Made by a program: the position numbers and the translations under genes. From the NCBI GenBank assembly GCA_005883695.1, contig VBBV01000095.1, positions 1 to 17,417 of the forward strand: a stretch of DNA of 17,417 bases, in the 5' to 3' direction. A model generated the notes under the pieces. The model saw only the letters and a program-made list of their open reading frames with translations, did not search any database and was not told the DNA's origin. Within the stretch, counting starts at the first letter, position 1, and each line of letters starts with the position of its first letter. Below are positions 1 through 6,574 of the stretch, one piece after another. The DNA comes from Candidatus Bathyarchaeota archaeon. Its GTDB lineage: Archaea; Thermoproteota; Bathyarchaeia; 40CM-2-53-6.

Positions 1-238
1 CAGGCCTCCGAGGATGAGTTGGAGCCTTATCCTGGCTACCAAGGGTTCGCGTCTTCAGTCTTGTCTTCGCCCGCGCTACAACTCTGGCCTTTGTCCCAGA
101 GATAATTGCACGTTCAGCATTCAACACGACCATCTTCTTCCCCTCCAAGGCTTGCTTGGCGACGTAACTAGCCATCCTTCCCAAGATCAGATTAGAAGCG
201 TCAACCACTTCTTCTTCCGGCGAGAGACTTGCGACCAT
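1..238 (-). CDS. rpl13: 50S ribosomal protein L13 (uL13), N-terminal 79 residues, cut by window edge
   Basis: Large-subunit ribosomal protein. Reading leftward from the ATG at 238-236, all 79 codons to the window edge are open. The product has the archaeal L13 features: VVDASNLILGRMASYVAKQA at residues 11-30, a VVLNAERAIISG strand, and the SQDKAPTHPRRP segment near the cut end. The start lies 5 nt after the rpoD stop, so the two genes are surely co-transcribed. In most archaea rpl18e sits directly upstream of rpl13; here rpoD does. The C-terminal half is outside the window. Confidence 0.93.
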   Translation of the reverse strand, partial: MVASLSPEEEVVDASNLILGRMASYVAKQALEGKKMVVLNAERAIISGTKARVVARAKTRLKTRTLGSQDKAPTHPRRP

Positions 239-243
239 TTTTT

Positions 244-879
244 TCAACTTTCACTCATTCCTCCAAGTCCCTCTCCGAAGCCTACGGATTTTGCGTTAAT
301 GATCCGCGCGGCCTCAAGGACGATCTTTTCGGGAGGCATAGTTCCAGTCGACTCGACAAGGAACGTGAAGGTTCGAGCTTTCTCGTCATAGTTGTAGGTC
401 GCGGCTGAGACAGATTGCCATTTCGCGTGGACGTTTCCTCTCCCGAGCCTTGCGTATGCTTCGAGCTTGATCCTTTGGCCTGCAGTGAGTTTCACTATAG
501 GGATCTTGTCCGAGACTGGCTTGACCTCCGGATTCTCAGGCTTAAGCTGCGACGAGTATACTACTTCGATCGGTTCAGAGGCTTCTATCTCGAGCGAGAA
601 TGATGCCCTGCATTTTTCACAGCCCAACTCGCTCTTACAGGTGCATTCTTCCGGTAGATTGTAAGAGCCGTCAGTTGTGACCGGAACTAGTCCAAGGCGG
701 TGCGCGAGAATCTCATCATACATAACGGAGTTATTCTCAAGGATCATGACGTCGTCAATCGCCATCACCGGAATCTCCGAGATCATTATCCGGCGTAATG
801 CATTGGCGAAGGCGGGCGATACGTCTGAAAGCACGAAGCGGAGAGTCTCTTGTTCCTTGCTCAGGAGTTTAATGTCCAT
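244..879 (-). CDS. rpoD: DNA-directed RNA polymerase subunit D (Rpb3/RPAC40 type)
   Basis: Subunit D forms the assembly platform of archaeal RNA polymerase with subunit L. The 211-residue product has the N-terminal dimerisation part (SPAFANALRRIMISEIPVMA, about residues 21-40) and a four-cysteine loop, C79-x-C81-x5-C87-x2-C90, where yeast Rpb3 has its zinc loop. The C-terminal helix region resembles the alpha/Rpb3 family (EAARIINAKSVGFGEGL). At 211 residues it is shorter than D subunits such as that of Sulfolobus, which carry an extra ferredoxin-like Fe-S domain; no second cysteine cluster is present. The ATG at 879-877 follows a TATA-like box at 931-940 (minus strand), so it probably has its own promoter and drives rpl13. 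Confidence 0.97.
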   Translation of the reverse strand: MDIKLLSKEQETLRFVLSDVSPAFANALRRIMISEIPVMAIDDVMILENNSVMYDEILAHRLGLVPVTTDGSYNLPEECTCKSELGCEKCRASFSLEIEASEPIEVVYSSQLKPENPEVKPVSDKIPIVKLTAGQRIKLEAYARLGRGNVHAKWQSVSAATYNYDEKARTFTFLVESTGTMPPEKIVLEAARIINAKSVGFGEGLGGMSES

Positions 880-930
880 CTAGCTATCATACTTCCAGGA
901 TGAAGGTGACCCGGGCAAGCGGTCCGGACT

Positions 931-940
931 TTATTTAAAG
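931..940 (-). promoter_or_regulatory. TATA box for rpoD
   Basis: The minus strand reads CTTTAAATAA here. A start about 25 nt downstream would give a leader of roughly 30 nt before the rpoD ATG at 879. The surrounding gap (880-1028) shows no other gene. Confidence 0.6.
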
Positions 941-1028
941 CTGACGAGAAAATGAGCCTGAAAAACGGCAAACGCCACGGAAACCTCTAGGACAGATGGC
1001 TTAGTTGCCAAGGTCCGGCCATTAGTCG

Positions 1029-1568
1029 CTAGACGGAGAAGAAGAGGATTCCGAAGTAGATATTGACCAGCCCAATCGCGATGGCGATCGGTGGAAAGGC
1101 TAACACTGAGCCTATGAACTCAAAGAGGTCCTCAACGAACCTCAACAGCACGTAGATTGCGAGAGTTGCAATGAGGAAGACAACCACGAGAACCGTGGTG
1201 CTTGTAAACAGGGATGGGAGAAATGTTCTGAGAAAGTATGCAATCAGCAACCCCAACGCGAGGGACAGGAGAGAGGCCCAACGAACGTTTCGAATGGGGC
1301 GTGAGATGAGAAGAACCCCGAGTAGAATCATCGCCGGCAAGAAATACTTGAGATATGGCGAGCTTGCCGACGCAACGGCGTCAGAAATCGCGCCCGAGAG
1401 AAATCCGAGGCTGAGGGCATAGTCAACCGCGACTATGAGCACTAGTATGCCGACAGCGAACCCTAGAATGGATAGCGCGCGTCCGAGCGCCTGTGAGACG
1501 CGTTTGAAGAGGGGGGCGCAGGCACAGATTCCTCCTGCAACTAGTATTATGCCTGCCGAGAAGACCAT
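1029..1568 (-). CDS. Predicted six-helix membrane protein of unknown function
   Basis: I do not recognise this 179-residue protein. It is almost entirely hydrophobic, with likely membrane helices at about residues 3-20, 31-55, 73-90, 96-113, 122-143 and 149-177 and short basic loops (LFKR, SRPIRNVRW). There is no catalytic motif or cysteine pair that suggests a function. It lies between rps4 and rpoD, the slot normally held by rps11, on the same strand. The 47-nt gap to rps4 contains CTTAAACT on the minus strand near 1600-1607, so it may have its own promoter. Whether it is functionally tied to ribosome or polymerase genes is unknown. Confidence 0.72.
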   Translation of the reverse strand: MVFSAGIILVAGGICACAPLFKRVSQALGRALSILGFAVGILVLIVAVDYALSLGFLSGAISDAVASASSPYLKYFLPAMILLGVLLISRPIRNVRWASLLSLALGLLIAYFLRTFLPSLFTSTTVLVVVFLIATLAIYVLLRFVEDLFEFIGSVLAFPPIAIAIGLVNIYFGILFFSV

Positions 1569-1615
1569 GAGTTGTATTAGTCTCGTTGGGGTATTTGCTC
1601 AGTTTAAGTGGCTTG

Positions 1616-2302
1616 CTACTTTTTCTCTGGTTCGGGCTCAGCTGCCAGCTCTTCATCTGGCTCGACCAGTTCGAGCGGCTGTTCTGCCTGAACTTCTTCC
1701 TTGATCTCCGGTGAAACCACCGGGAGAGCAGGCATAACCGGTGCCACAATGGGCGCTTCTTCTATAACCCTGGCAAGTCTCTTACCTCCCGGCGCGGCTC
1801 GCGCGGGGTGCTGAGCATTCGTCAGCGGGCTTCTCTGATCGAAAGCGATTCTGGACTCTTCATCGCGTTTGACAATATAGCTAGGCACTGATACGATCTC
1901 GTTTGCGATACTGATGTGTCCGTGGCTGACGAACTGGCGTGCCTGATGAATACTCCTCGCCAGTCCAGATCGGTAAACGATCGTTTGCAGGCGCCTCTCC
2001 ATCAAATCCTTAACGTTGAGATCAAGGATGTTATCGACGCTCGCAGATTCTGGTAGGATTCCAAGCCGCGCAAGACGTCTAAGGTACTGACTTTCAATCT
2101 TGGACTTTTGTTCTTCCGACCCGCCGAGTAGAGATCTCGCTATCCCGCGTATCTTCGAGAGCATCGTTTCATGACGCCTGAGTTCCCGCTTGTTTCTGAG
2201 ACCGTACTCGCCAAGGAGATGGAGCTCCGCTTCGAGCTGTTCCTTTCGCCATGGATGACGAGGAGTCTCGTATGTCTTTCTCGGCTTTCTCGGGTCGCCC
2301 AA
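1616..2302 (-). CDS. rps4: 30S ribosomal protein S4 (uS4) with long acidic tail
   Basis: Small-subunit primary assembly protein. The N-terminus MGDPRKPRKTYETPRHPWRK is the archaeal/eukaryotic S4 (Rps9) signature. The S4 RNA-binding domain follows at about residues 103-165 (RLQTIVYRSGLARSIHQARQ, FVSHGHISI). The chain is 228 residues, longer than the roughly 170-200 usual for archaea. The extra part is a Pro/Glu-rich low-complexity tail from about residue 180. The start is TTG (2302-2300); it is chosen because it gives the conserved MGDP N-terminus and lies 3 nt after the rps13 stop. Translation is likely coupled to rps13. Confidence 0.96.
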   Translation of the reverse strand: MGDPRKPRKTYETPRHPWRKEQLEAELHLLGEYGLRNKRELRRHETMLSKIRGIARSLLGGSEEQKSKIESQYLRRLARLGILPESASVDNILDLNVKDLMERRLQTIVYRSGLARSIHQARQFVSHGHISIANEIVSVPSYIVKRDEESRIAFDQRSPLTNAQHPARAAPGGKRLARVIEEAPIVAPVMPALPVVSPEIKEEVQAEQPLELVEPDEELAAEPEPEKK

Positions 2303-2305
2303 GTA

Positions 2306-2806
2306 CTAGTCCTTCTTCTCTTCCTTCTTCCCACTCGCTGCCGCTCGCGCCGCTTCCATGAGAACTTTCTTCTTAACTCCCACAGCTTTTCCTGAACGCC
2401 CAGTAGTTCTCGTTCGCTGGCCTCTCACTTTCAATCCAAGGGAGTGTCGGATACCCTTCCAGCTCTTGATATCCTTCATCAGATCGATATCGGCCTTGTT
2501 TCTGAGCGCGAGATCCGGCCCAACAAGGTGCATGTCTCGGCCACTCTCGATATCCTTTCTGCGATTAAACAACCGTGAAGGTATCCCATGTTTCGCCGGA
2601 TCCTTGATGACGTCTTCTAATCGTGCAATCTCCGCCTCGCTTAGACTTCCTATCCTCGCCTCAGGGCTGATCCGGGCCACTTTCACGACTGCTTGGGCGA
2701 AGTTTGGCCCAACTCCTCGTATCCTGCTCAGCCCGAACGGCACCTTCTTGGTCCCATCAACGTCCGCTCCGAGTACGCGGAGGATGAGTCTAAACTCTCT
2801 TGACAT
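2306..2806 (-). CDS. rps13: 30S ribosomal protein S13 (uS13)
   Basis: Head-of-subunit ribosomal protein that contacts the P-site tRNA and the intersubunit bridge. Seen: the N-terminal FRLILRVLGADVDGTKKV segment, the helix-turn-helix IRGVGPNFAQAVV at about residues 30-42, and the C-terminal RNA-binding motif GQRTRTTGRSGKAVGVKKK at about residues 129-147, followed by a Lys/Ala tail. The 166-residue length is close to archaeal S13. It is first in the minus-strand operon rps13-rps4-membrane protein-rpoD-rpl13. A TATA-like box at 2843-2852 precedes the ATG at 2806. Confidence 0.97.
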   Translation of the reverse strand: MSREFRLILRVLGADVDGTKKVPFGLSRIRGVGPNFAQAVVKVARISPEARIGSLSEAEIARLEDVIKDPAKHGIPSRLFNRRKDIESGRDMHLVGPDLALRNKADIDLMKDIKSWKGIRHSLGLKVRGQRTRTTGRSGKAVGVKKKVLMEAARAAASGKKEEKKD

Positions 2807-2842
2807 CGCGCTTACACGAGGAAGAGGAAGCCTACCCCATCG

Positions 2843-2852
2843 CTTAATTTAA
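2843..2852 (-). promoter_or_regulatory. TATA box for rps13 operon
   Basis: The minus strand reads TTAAATTAAG, about 40 nt upstream of the rps13 ATG. The expected start of transcription is near 2820, giving a leader of about 15 nt. Confidence 0.55.
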
Positions 2853-3085
2853 CGTTTCGACTTTGCGACAGCTTTGCGCCTCACGAAGCAAGCGCTTAGC
2901 AAGTTCGCGTCTGATCCGGTTTGGATCTCGCCAAGTGATCTTGCCTTCTCAACTCCAAGTTTCCGTTTCGGTTGCAAACTTTTTTCTCCGGTGAAAAAGT
3001 TCGTCCAACGAAAATTTTCTACGACAGGAGATTTTTTTCTCACCGGAAAAATTTACCGACGAACTCGGTCGATGTGTAAACAATT
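2853..3085. promoter_or_regulatory. Divergent intergenic region with repeated TTTTTCACCGG motif
   Basis: No gene is supported in this gap between divergent rps13 and the decarboxylase gene. Its AT-rich core has CCGGTGAAAAAG at 2988-2999 inside the near-palindrome 2981-2999, and TTTTTCTCACCGG at 3034-3046 in the other orientation. A third copy, CTTTTTCACCGG, lies at 3596-3607 just after the decarboxylase gene. There is also an interleaved 7-bp inverted pair, GTTCGTC at 2999-3005 and GACGAAC at 3058-3064. The placement upstream of the decarboxylase TATA box suggests operator sites, which is inference. Confidence 0.4.
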
Positions 3086-3095
3086 CTTAAATACA
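3086..3095 (+). promoter_or_regulatory. TATA box for the SpeD-family decarboxylase gene
   Basis: CTTAAATACA on the plus strand. A start about 27 nt downstream, near 3117, leaves a leader of roughly 40 nt before the ATG at 3159. Confidence 0.6.
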
Positions 3096-3158
3096 TCACG
3101 CGCCTTGTTGGCCATTTATCCGAAAAAAATTCGCGAGAAAGAGAAATCAACTCCAGAA

Positions 3159-3581
3159 ATGTTCGGGCCTCATCTTACACTTGATTTGTCGGAGTGTAAT
3201 CCTGAAAAGCTCTCCGACCTTTCTTACATCTACAATATCCTAGACGAGCTTCCGGATGTTATCGACATGCACAAGATCACTGCGCCGTACGTGTTCGTCT
3301 ACAAACCGAAAGGAAATCCGACAGAGTGGGGAATCAGTGGCTTCGTGATCATTGCCGAGAGCCACATCAGTATTCACACCTTCCCAGACAACAAGCACGC
3401 CTTCATGGACATTTTCAGCTGCAAACAGTTCGACATTCACACGGCCGTCAACTACATCACATCCAAGCTTGAGGCCCACAAGGCGGACAAGAGACTCTCG
3501 GGAAGAGGAAAAGAGTATCCGCGCCAAGTCATAGCCGCGAGAGAGATCGTGGCAAGGTCACGCCCAACGCTCAAGCACTAG
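3159..3581 (+). CDS. speD: Pyruvoyl-dependent S-adenosylmethionine (or arginine) decarboxylase proenzyme
   Basis: Self-cleaving pyruvoyl enzyme of polyamine synthesis. The ATG at 3159 gives 140 residues, the usual prokaryotic class 1B length. The open frame extends upstream to 2874 but that part is not conserved-looking. Cleavage motif AESHISIHTFP is at residues 66-76: predicted cut Glu67/Ser68, with Ser68 becoming the pyruvoyl group. His73 (processing) and Cys88 (proton donor) stand at +5 and +20 from the serine, the same spacing as Ser63, His68 and Cys83 of the Thermotoga maritima enzyme. In Crenarchaeota a paralogue of this family is an arginine decarboxylase, so the substrate cannot be decided from the motifs. 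It is the first gene of a plus-strand run and is flanked by the TTTTTCACCGG motif. Confidence 0.93.
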   Translation: MFGPHLTLDLSECNPEKLSDLSYIYNILDELPDVIDMHKITAPYVFVYKPKGNPTEWGISGFVIIAESHISIHTFPDNKHAFMDIFSCKQFDIHTAVNYITSKLEAHKADKRLSGRGKEYPRQVIAAREIVARSRPTLKH

Positions 3582-3651
3582 AGCTGCCGAGAACACTTTT
3601 TCACCGGAACGCGGTTTGATCTACCGGCCGGAGTACGCACTACAACGAAAC

Positions 3652-3659
3652 CTTAAATG
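3652..3659 (+). promoter_or_regulatory. TATA box for rpl14e
   Basis: CTTAAATG, about 50 nt before the GTG start at 3702. The expected transcription start is near 3684, with a leader of about 18 nt. Confidence 0.5.
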
Positions 3660-3701
3660 ACGTATTCCATCGGCGAGTGACAAAGCTCCAGATGTGAAAC
3701 T

Positions 3702-3998
3702 GTGCCAACTATAGAAGTTGGACGCGTCTGCGTCAAACTCAACGGAAGAGAGGCCGGCCGCAAGTGCGTCATAGTCGATGTTATCGACAAGAACTTTGTC
3801 CTAATCACCGGACCCAAAAAAGTGAACGGAGTCCGTCGTCGTCGAACCAACGTCAAACATGTTGAACCGACCGCCGAGACTATCGAGATCAAGAAGGGCG
3901 CTGCTGACGAGGATGTCGCCAAAGTAGCTGAAAAGGCGAAAAAGACAAACTATCTGAAAGAGATAGTCACGATCAAAGAGATCAGTGTAGCAGCCTAG
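3702..3998 (+). CDS. rpl14e: 50S ribosomal protein L14e (eL14)
   Basis: Large-subunit protein found only in archaea and eukaryotes. The 98-residue product begins at a GTG codon and has the KOW-type beta fold: IEVGRVCVKLNGREAGRKCV at residues 4-23, then VIDKNFVLITGPK, and the RRRRTNVKHVEPT strand. The C-terminal third is helical and Lys/Ala-rich (EDVAKVAEKAKKTNYLKEIV). The rpl14e-cbf5 neighbourhood is a conserved archaeal arrangement. In many TACK genomes cmk lies just upstream; here cmk is about 8 kb away. Confidence 0.95.
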   Translation: MPTIEVGRVCVKLNGREAGRKCVIVDVIDKNFVLITGPKKVNGVRRRRTNVKHVEPTAETIEIKKGAADEDVAKVAEKAKKTNYLKEIVTIKEISVAA

Positions 3999-4070
3999 TA
4001 AAAGACCAGACTGCGATCAGCGAATCCTAATCTGACTTCTAGGTTGTGGACAACTATGTCATCAACGACA

Positions 4071-4079
4071 GTTTAAGAA
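4071..4079 (+). promoter_or_regulatory. TATA box for cbf5
   Basis: GTTTAAGAA, centred about 25 nt before the tandem GTG codons at 4098 and 4101. The cbf5 message is therefore probably leaderless. Confidence 0.5.
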
Positions 4080-4097
4080 TCAGAAACCGCCCTGTCC

Positions 4098-5158
4098 GTG
4101 GTGGAGAAAAATTGGTTGTCACAACAGGCTCCCTGGAATAAGTCACAGAAATTGCTCGTCAAGCTCGACGAGGAAACAGACCCGGCGTTAGGCTGTCCGC
4201 CAGAGAAGAGGACGATTAATCAGCACATCCGGTTCGGTCTGATCAACCTGGATAAGCCCTCAGGCCCATCAAGCCACGAAGTCGTCGCATGGGTCAAACG
4301 TCTCCTTCGGTTGAACCACGCTGGCCACGGTGGAACTCTAGAGGTCCTCTTCAGGGCCGGAGTAATCCAATGGTCACCGGCGTTCTTCCGCTCGCCCTAG
4401 AAGACGCTACCAAGACGATCCAGGCATTCCTTCTCACCGGGAAGGAGTACGTCTGCCTCATGACAATGCACGGCGACGTCGACCAGACTAAACTCCGCGG
4501 TGTACTGGAGGAATTTGTCGGCGACATATTCCAGAAACCCCCAGTGAGAGCCGCGGTCAAGAGGGAAGTCCGGAAAAGAACAATCTACTCGATCGACGAT
4601 GTGGAAATTGAGGGAAGACAGGTTCTATTCCGCGTCGCCTGTCAAGCAGGAACCTACATCCGGAAACTAGTTTACGATGTCGGAGAAGTTCTCGAAGTAG
4701 GCGCTCACATGCGAGAACTCCGCAGAACAAGATCCGGATCCTTCACTGAAGGAGACATACACTCCCTCTACGATATGCTCAAACTCTCTCAGGCCTCCCC
4801 GGACGAGAGGGAAGGGATGGTCCGGCAAATCGTTAGACCGATGGAGGACGCATTCGAGTATGTTCCGCGAATCTACATTCGCGACTCCGCTGTTAGTTCA
4901 ATATGTCACGGTGCTGACCTTGCTGTTCCTGGGATTGTCAAGCTAAGCGAGGGAATACGCCCCAAGACCGCAATCGCGCTGTTTACGCTCAAAGGAGAAC
5001 TCGTCGCATTATCAAGAGCGCTCATCGGAACCGAACAGATAATGAAGGACGAGCGCGGGCTCGCTGCTAAAACGGTTAGGGTGATTATGCCGACTGATAC
5101 ATATCCCAAACTGTGGAAACCGAAGCATCGTCGTTCCGTGGTAACCCAGTTCAATTGA
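4098..5158 (+). CDS. cbf5: tRNA/rRNA pseudouridine synthase Cbf5 (dyskerin/TruB family), spliced from two exons
   Basis: Catalytic subunit of the H/ACA RNP, which makes pseudouridine in rRNA and tRNA. Exon 1 is 4098-4341 and exon 2 is 4365-5158, separated by a 23-nt intron (4342-4364). Removal joins two different frames and yields 345 residues, normal for archaeal Cbf5. The spliced catalytic motif reads [20 protein letters not shown], with catalytic Asp82 built from the exon junction codon G/AT. N-terminal signature: [24 protein letters not shown] domain fills about residues 250-340 ([38 protein letters not shown]). Without splicing, exon 1 would run into a stop at 4398-4400 and lose the catalytic Asp, so the gene is intact only if spliced. 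Starts at GTG 4098 or 4101. Confidence 0.9.
4342..4364 (+). other. Archaeal pre-mRNA intron in cbf5 (23 nt, BHB type)
   Basis: Hand pairing gives a canonical bulge-helix-bulge. The 4-bp central helix is exon bases 4336-4339 (CTCT) with intron bases 4359-4362 (GGAG). The 5' bulge is 4340-4342 (AGA), cut after G4341; the 3' bulge is 4363-4365 (TAA), cut after A4364. The inner helix is 4343-4347 with 4354-4358 (GGTCC/GGGCC, one G-U) closing a 6-nt loop. The outer helix is weak: T4331-G4333 with C4367-A4369, plus A4335-T4366. The cut sites restore the Leu-Asp-Pro codons exactly. Confidence 0.85.
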
Positions 5159-5328
5159 CAAGCTTGAGCACGAACCAGGTTACCTTCGTCTGCAATTGTG
5201 GAGACGAGATTACGGTCGAGGTTAATCCTGATCAAGAAAATGAGGTTGTGTGCCCAAAGTGTGGCCAGCAATATCGGTTCTTTGGACAGAGTGTTCTGAG
5301 ATGGGGCAGCAGGTCAGGTGAAGAATAG
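5155..5328 (+). CDS. Small zinc-ribbon protein (57 aa)
   Basis: Function not recognised. The start chosen is the TTG at 5155 that overlaps the cbf5 stop as TTGA; in the same frame an ATG lies further upstream at 5113, inside cbf5. The product has a four-cysteine zinc ribbon: CNC near residues 13-15 and CPKC near residues 34-37 (CxC-x18-CxxC), with beta-rich sequence between (DEITVEVNPDQENEVV). It is not Nop10, whose sequence is different, despite lying next to cbf5. Translational coupling with cbf5 is likely. Its last 15 nt overlap the end of the convergent protease gene. Confidence 0.7.
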   Translation: MTSLSTNQVTFVCNCGDEITVEVNPDQENEVVCPKCGQQYRFFGQSVLRWGSRSGEE

Positions 5329-6159
5329 CACTGATACTGCGACCAGTGTCCAAAGCGGGATGGCGACAGCCGCCCAGATCTTTCGATCCCACGTGAAGAC
5401 CTTCTGTCCATCTAGTATGAAGAAGGGTATCATGTTGAACGCACCAAGCCAGATATTGATCTGAACTCCCACTCGGAGGAAATGGAAGGCGTTGCCGATT
5501 ACAAGGTCCCCAAAGCCTAGAGTAGCGGAGCCCGCGAGAGCTATGGCGAAGATCGCGGCGGCTACGATGTTGACCACGGGTCCGACGAGAGAGATTACTC
5601 CGTTGGCCTTCCGATCGATTCCCTCGCCAAAATAACTCGAGCGTGAGGCGATGTACACGGCTCCAGGGGCGGCGAAGATGAAGGTGCCCTGCGAGATTAC
5701 TGCAAACAAGAGGGCCATGATTGCCCCCACGGTCCAGAGCTTGAATTCTGCCCAACATCCATAATGTTGGGCGCTGAACTTGTGCGCAAGCTCGTGCCCT
5801 AGGAATCCCGTTCCGATCACTAAGAGCGTTAACAGAAAGACCTCCAATACCTCCAGGGGTCTTAGGCCACTGAACACGTACCTCATCGAGAAACTGAGGC
5901 CCAGGACCAAGAGAGCTGCGGTCAGCGCGTAGAGTTCTCGGCTCGATACTGAGGATAGCTTTGGGGCCCTGATCAGTCTCAGGTTTGTCCCCGACGAGCG
6001 TCGCTCGACTCGAATAATGGGCTTTGGGGCTCGCGCTTGCTGGATGTTGGGGCATTCGTGGTTCTCGGGGAGTCGGTGGTAGACGCAGTGTGTGCGGTCG
6101 CAGTATCTGCACACGTAGGGGATGAATTCTTCCGCCCCGCAGACGGCGCAGCGTTCCAT
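5314..6159 (-). CDS. AN1-type zinc finger fused to a site-2 protease (M50 family membrane metalloprotease)
   Basis: Predicted intramembrane zinc protease of 281 residues. N-terminal AN1 finger with all ligands: C4, C7, C17, C20, C25, H28, H34, C36. After a basic linker come hydrophobic helices (about 77-92, 104-120, 140-158, 185-210, 222-243, 262-279). The M50 active site HELAH is at residues 122-126 and the second motif NMIPFFILDG at 242-251 supplies the third zinc ligand (Asp250). S2P enzymes cut membrane-anchored regulators or clear membrane proteins. The AN1 finger probably acts as a cytoplasmic recognition module, by analogy with eukaryotic AN1 proteins (inference). The substrate is unknown. 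Single gene with its own TATA box, convergent with the zinc ribbon. Confidence 0.92.
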   Translation of the reverse strand: MERCAVCGAEEFIPYVCRYCDRTHCVYHRLPENHECPNIQQARAPKPIIRVERRSSGTNLRLIRAPKLSSVSSRELYALTAALLVLGLSFSMRYVFSGLRPLEVLEVFLLTLLVIGTGFLGHELAHKFSAQHYGCWAEFKLWTVGAIMALLFAVISQGTFIFAAPGAVYIASRSSYFGEGIDRKANGVISLVGPVVNIVAAAIFAIALAGSATLGFGDLVIGNAFHFLRVGVQINIWLGAFNMIPFFILDGQKVFTWDRKIWAAVAIPLWTLVAVSVLFFT

Positions 6160-6186
6160 GATTGTCCAGTGATTGTCTGCTTGCCC

Positions 6187-6196
6187 ACTTAAAATC
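6187..6196 (-). promoter_or_regulatory. TATA box for the AN1-S2P gene
   Basis: The minus strand reads GATTTTAAGT, 28-37 nt upstream of the ATG at 6159, implying a leader of only a few nucleotides. Confidence 0.55.
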
Positions 6197-6199
6197 GTG

Positions 6200-6460
6200 C
6201 CTGCAAGAGGGAATATTTCGTAGTAACGACCGTGCGTGTTGGTTGGTTACGCGAGGCTTAGAATCGTATCTCACGACTTGCCGATTCAAGGGTGGCGTCC
6301 CCCGGGCGCGGACACTGCCATTCGCCCGTCAAGGGTTGACGGCTGGCCCGCACCCACCGCCACTCTAGTTCTTACTTCTCGGACGGTCGAAGTTTCAGCC
6401 GGTGTTTTCGGTTTCTTTCCCAAAGGGGAAAATAGTTCCTCGTAAACGGGCTTAGGCTGG
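6200..6460. other. GC-rich gap with nested inverted repeats upstream of tRNA-Ser
   Basis: No protein gene is supported. Between 6291 and 6364 three stems can be drawn: GGTGGCG (6291-6297) with 6358-6364 as an outer stem, CGGGCG (6303-6308) with CGCCCG (6323-6328), and CCGTCAAGGGTTGACGG (6326-6342) as a 7-bp hairpin. The last two are mutually exclusive at 6326-6328. A further hairpin TTTCCC-AAAG-GGGAAA lies near 6416-6431. AAAATAG near 6428-6434 may be the TATA element of tRNA-Ser. Confidence 0.35.
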
Positions 6461-6490
6461 GCCGGGATTCCTGAGCCTGGTACAGGGCAG

Positions 6491-6515
6491 TCCACTCCGA
6501 GAAACGTGGGCCTAG
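6491..6515 (+). other. tRNA-Ser intron A (25 nt) at position 29/30
   Basis: BHB core: 4-bp central helix 6485-6488 (GGGC) with 6510-6513 (GCCT, one G-U). The 5' bulge is 6489-6491, cut after G6490; the 3' bulge is 6514-6516, cut after G6515. Inner helix CCAC/GTGG (6492-6495 with 6506-6509). There is no good outer helix, as in relaxed non-canonical tRNA introns. The position is inside the anticodon stem. Confidence 0.8.
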
Positions 6516-6523
6516 GCCTGGAA

Positions 6524-6538
6524 AAGTAGGCTCCTGTC
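6524..6538 (+). other. tRNA-Ser intron B (15 nt) at canonical position 37/38
   Basis: Outer helix is the anticodon stem (27-31 with 6540-6544). Central helix 6518-6521 (CTGG) with 6533-6536 (CCTG) has one U-U mismatch. The 5' bulge AAA (6522-6524) is cut after 6523 and the 3' bulge TCA (6537-6539) after 6538. The inner helix has only 2 bp (6525-6526 with 6531-6532) around a 4-nt loop. A very short intron; the 8-nt exon 6516-6523 lies between the two introns. Confidence 0.75.
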
Positions 6539-6574
6539 AGCCTGTGGTCCTTGCGGGCCGCGTGGGTTCAAATC

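Noticed and set aside
2849..3043. Minus-strand 64-residue frame upstream of rps13.
   Set aside because: It starts at GTG in the repeated AT-rich operator-like region, resembles no family, and its end covers the rps13 TATA box.
2874..3158. Upstream extension of the SpeD-family protein to 2874.
   Set aside because: It would cross the TATA box and operator-like repeats and add a non-conserved 95-residue leader; ATG 3159 gives the normal family length.
4098..5158. cbf5 as a frameshifted pseudogene or two separate genes (frames 4098-4400 and 4289-5158).
   Set aside because: The 23-nt insert folds into a BHB with exact cut sites that restore the catalytic motif, and the rest of both frames is fully conserved.
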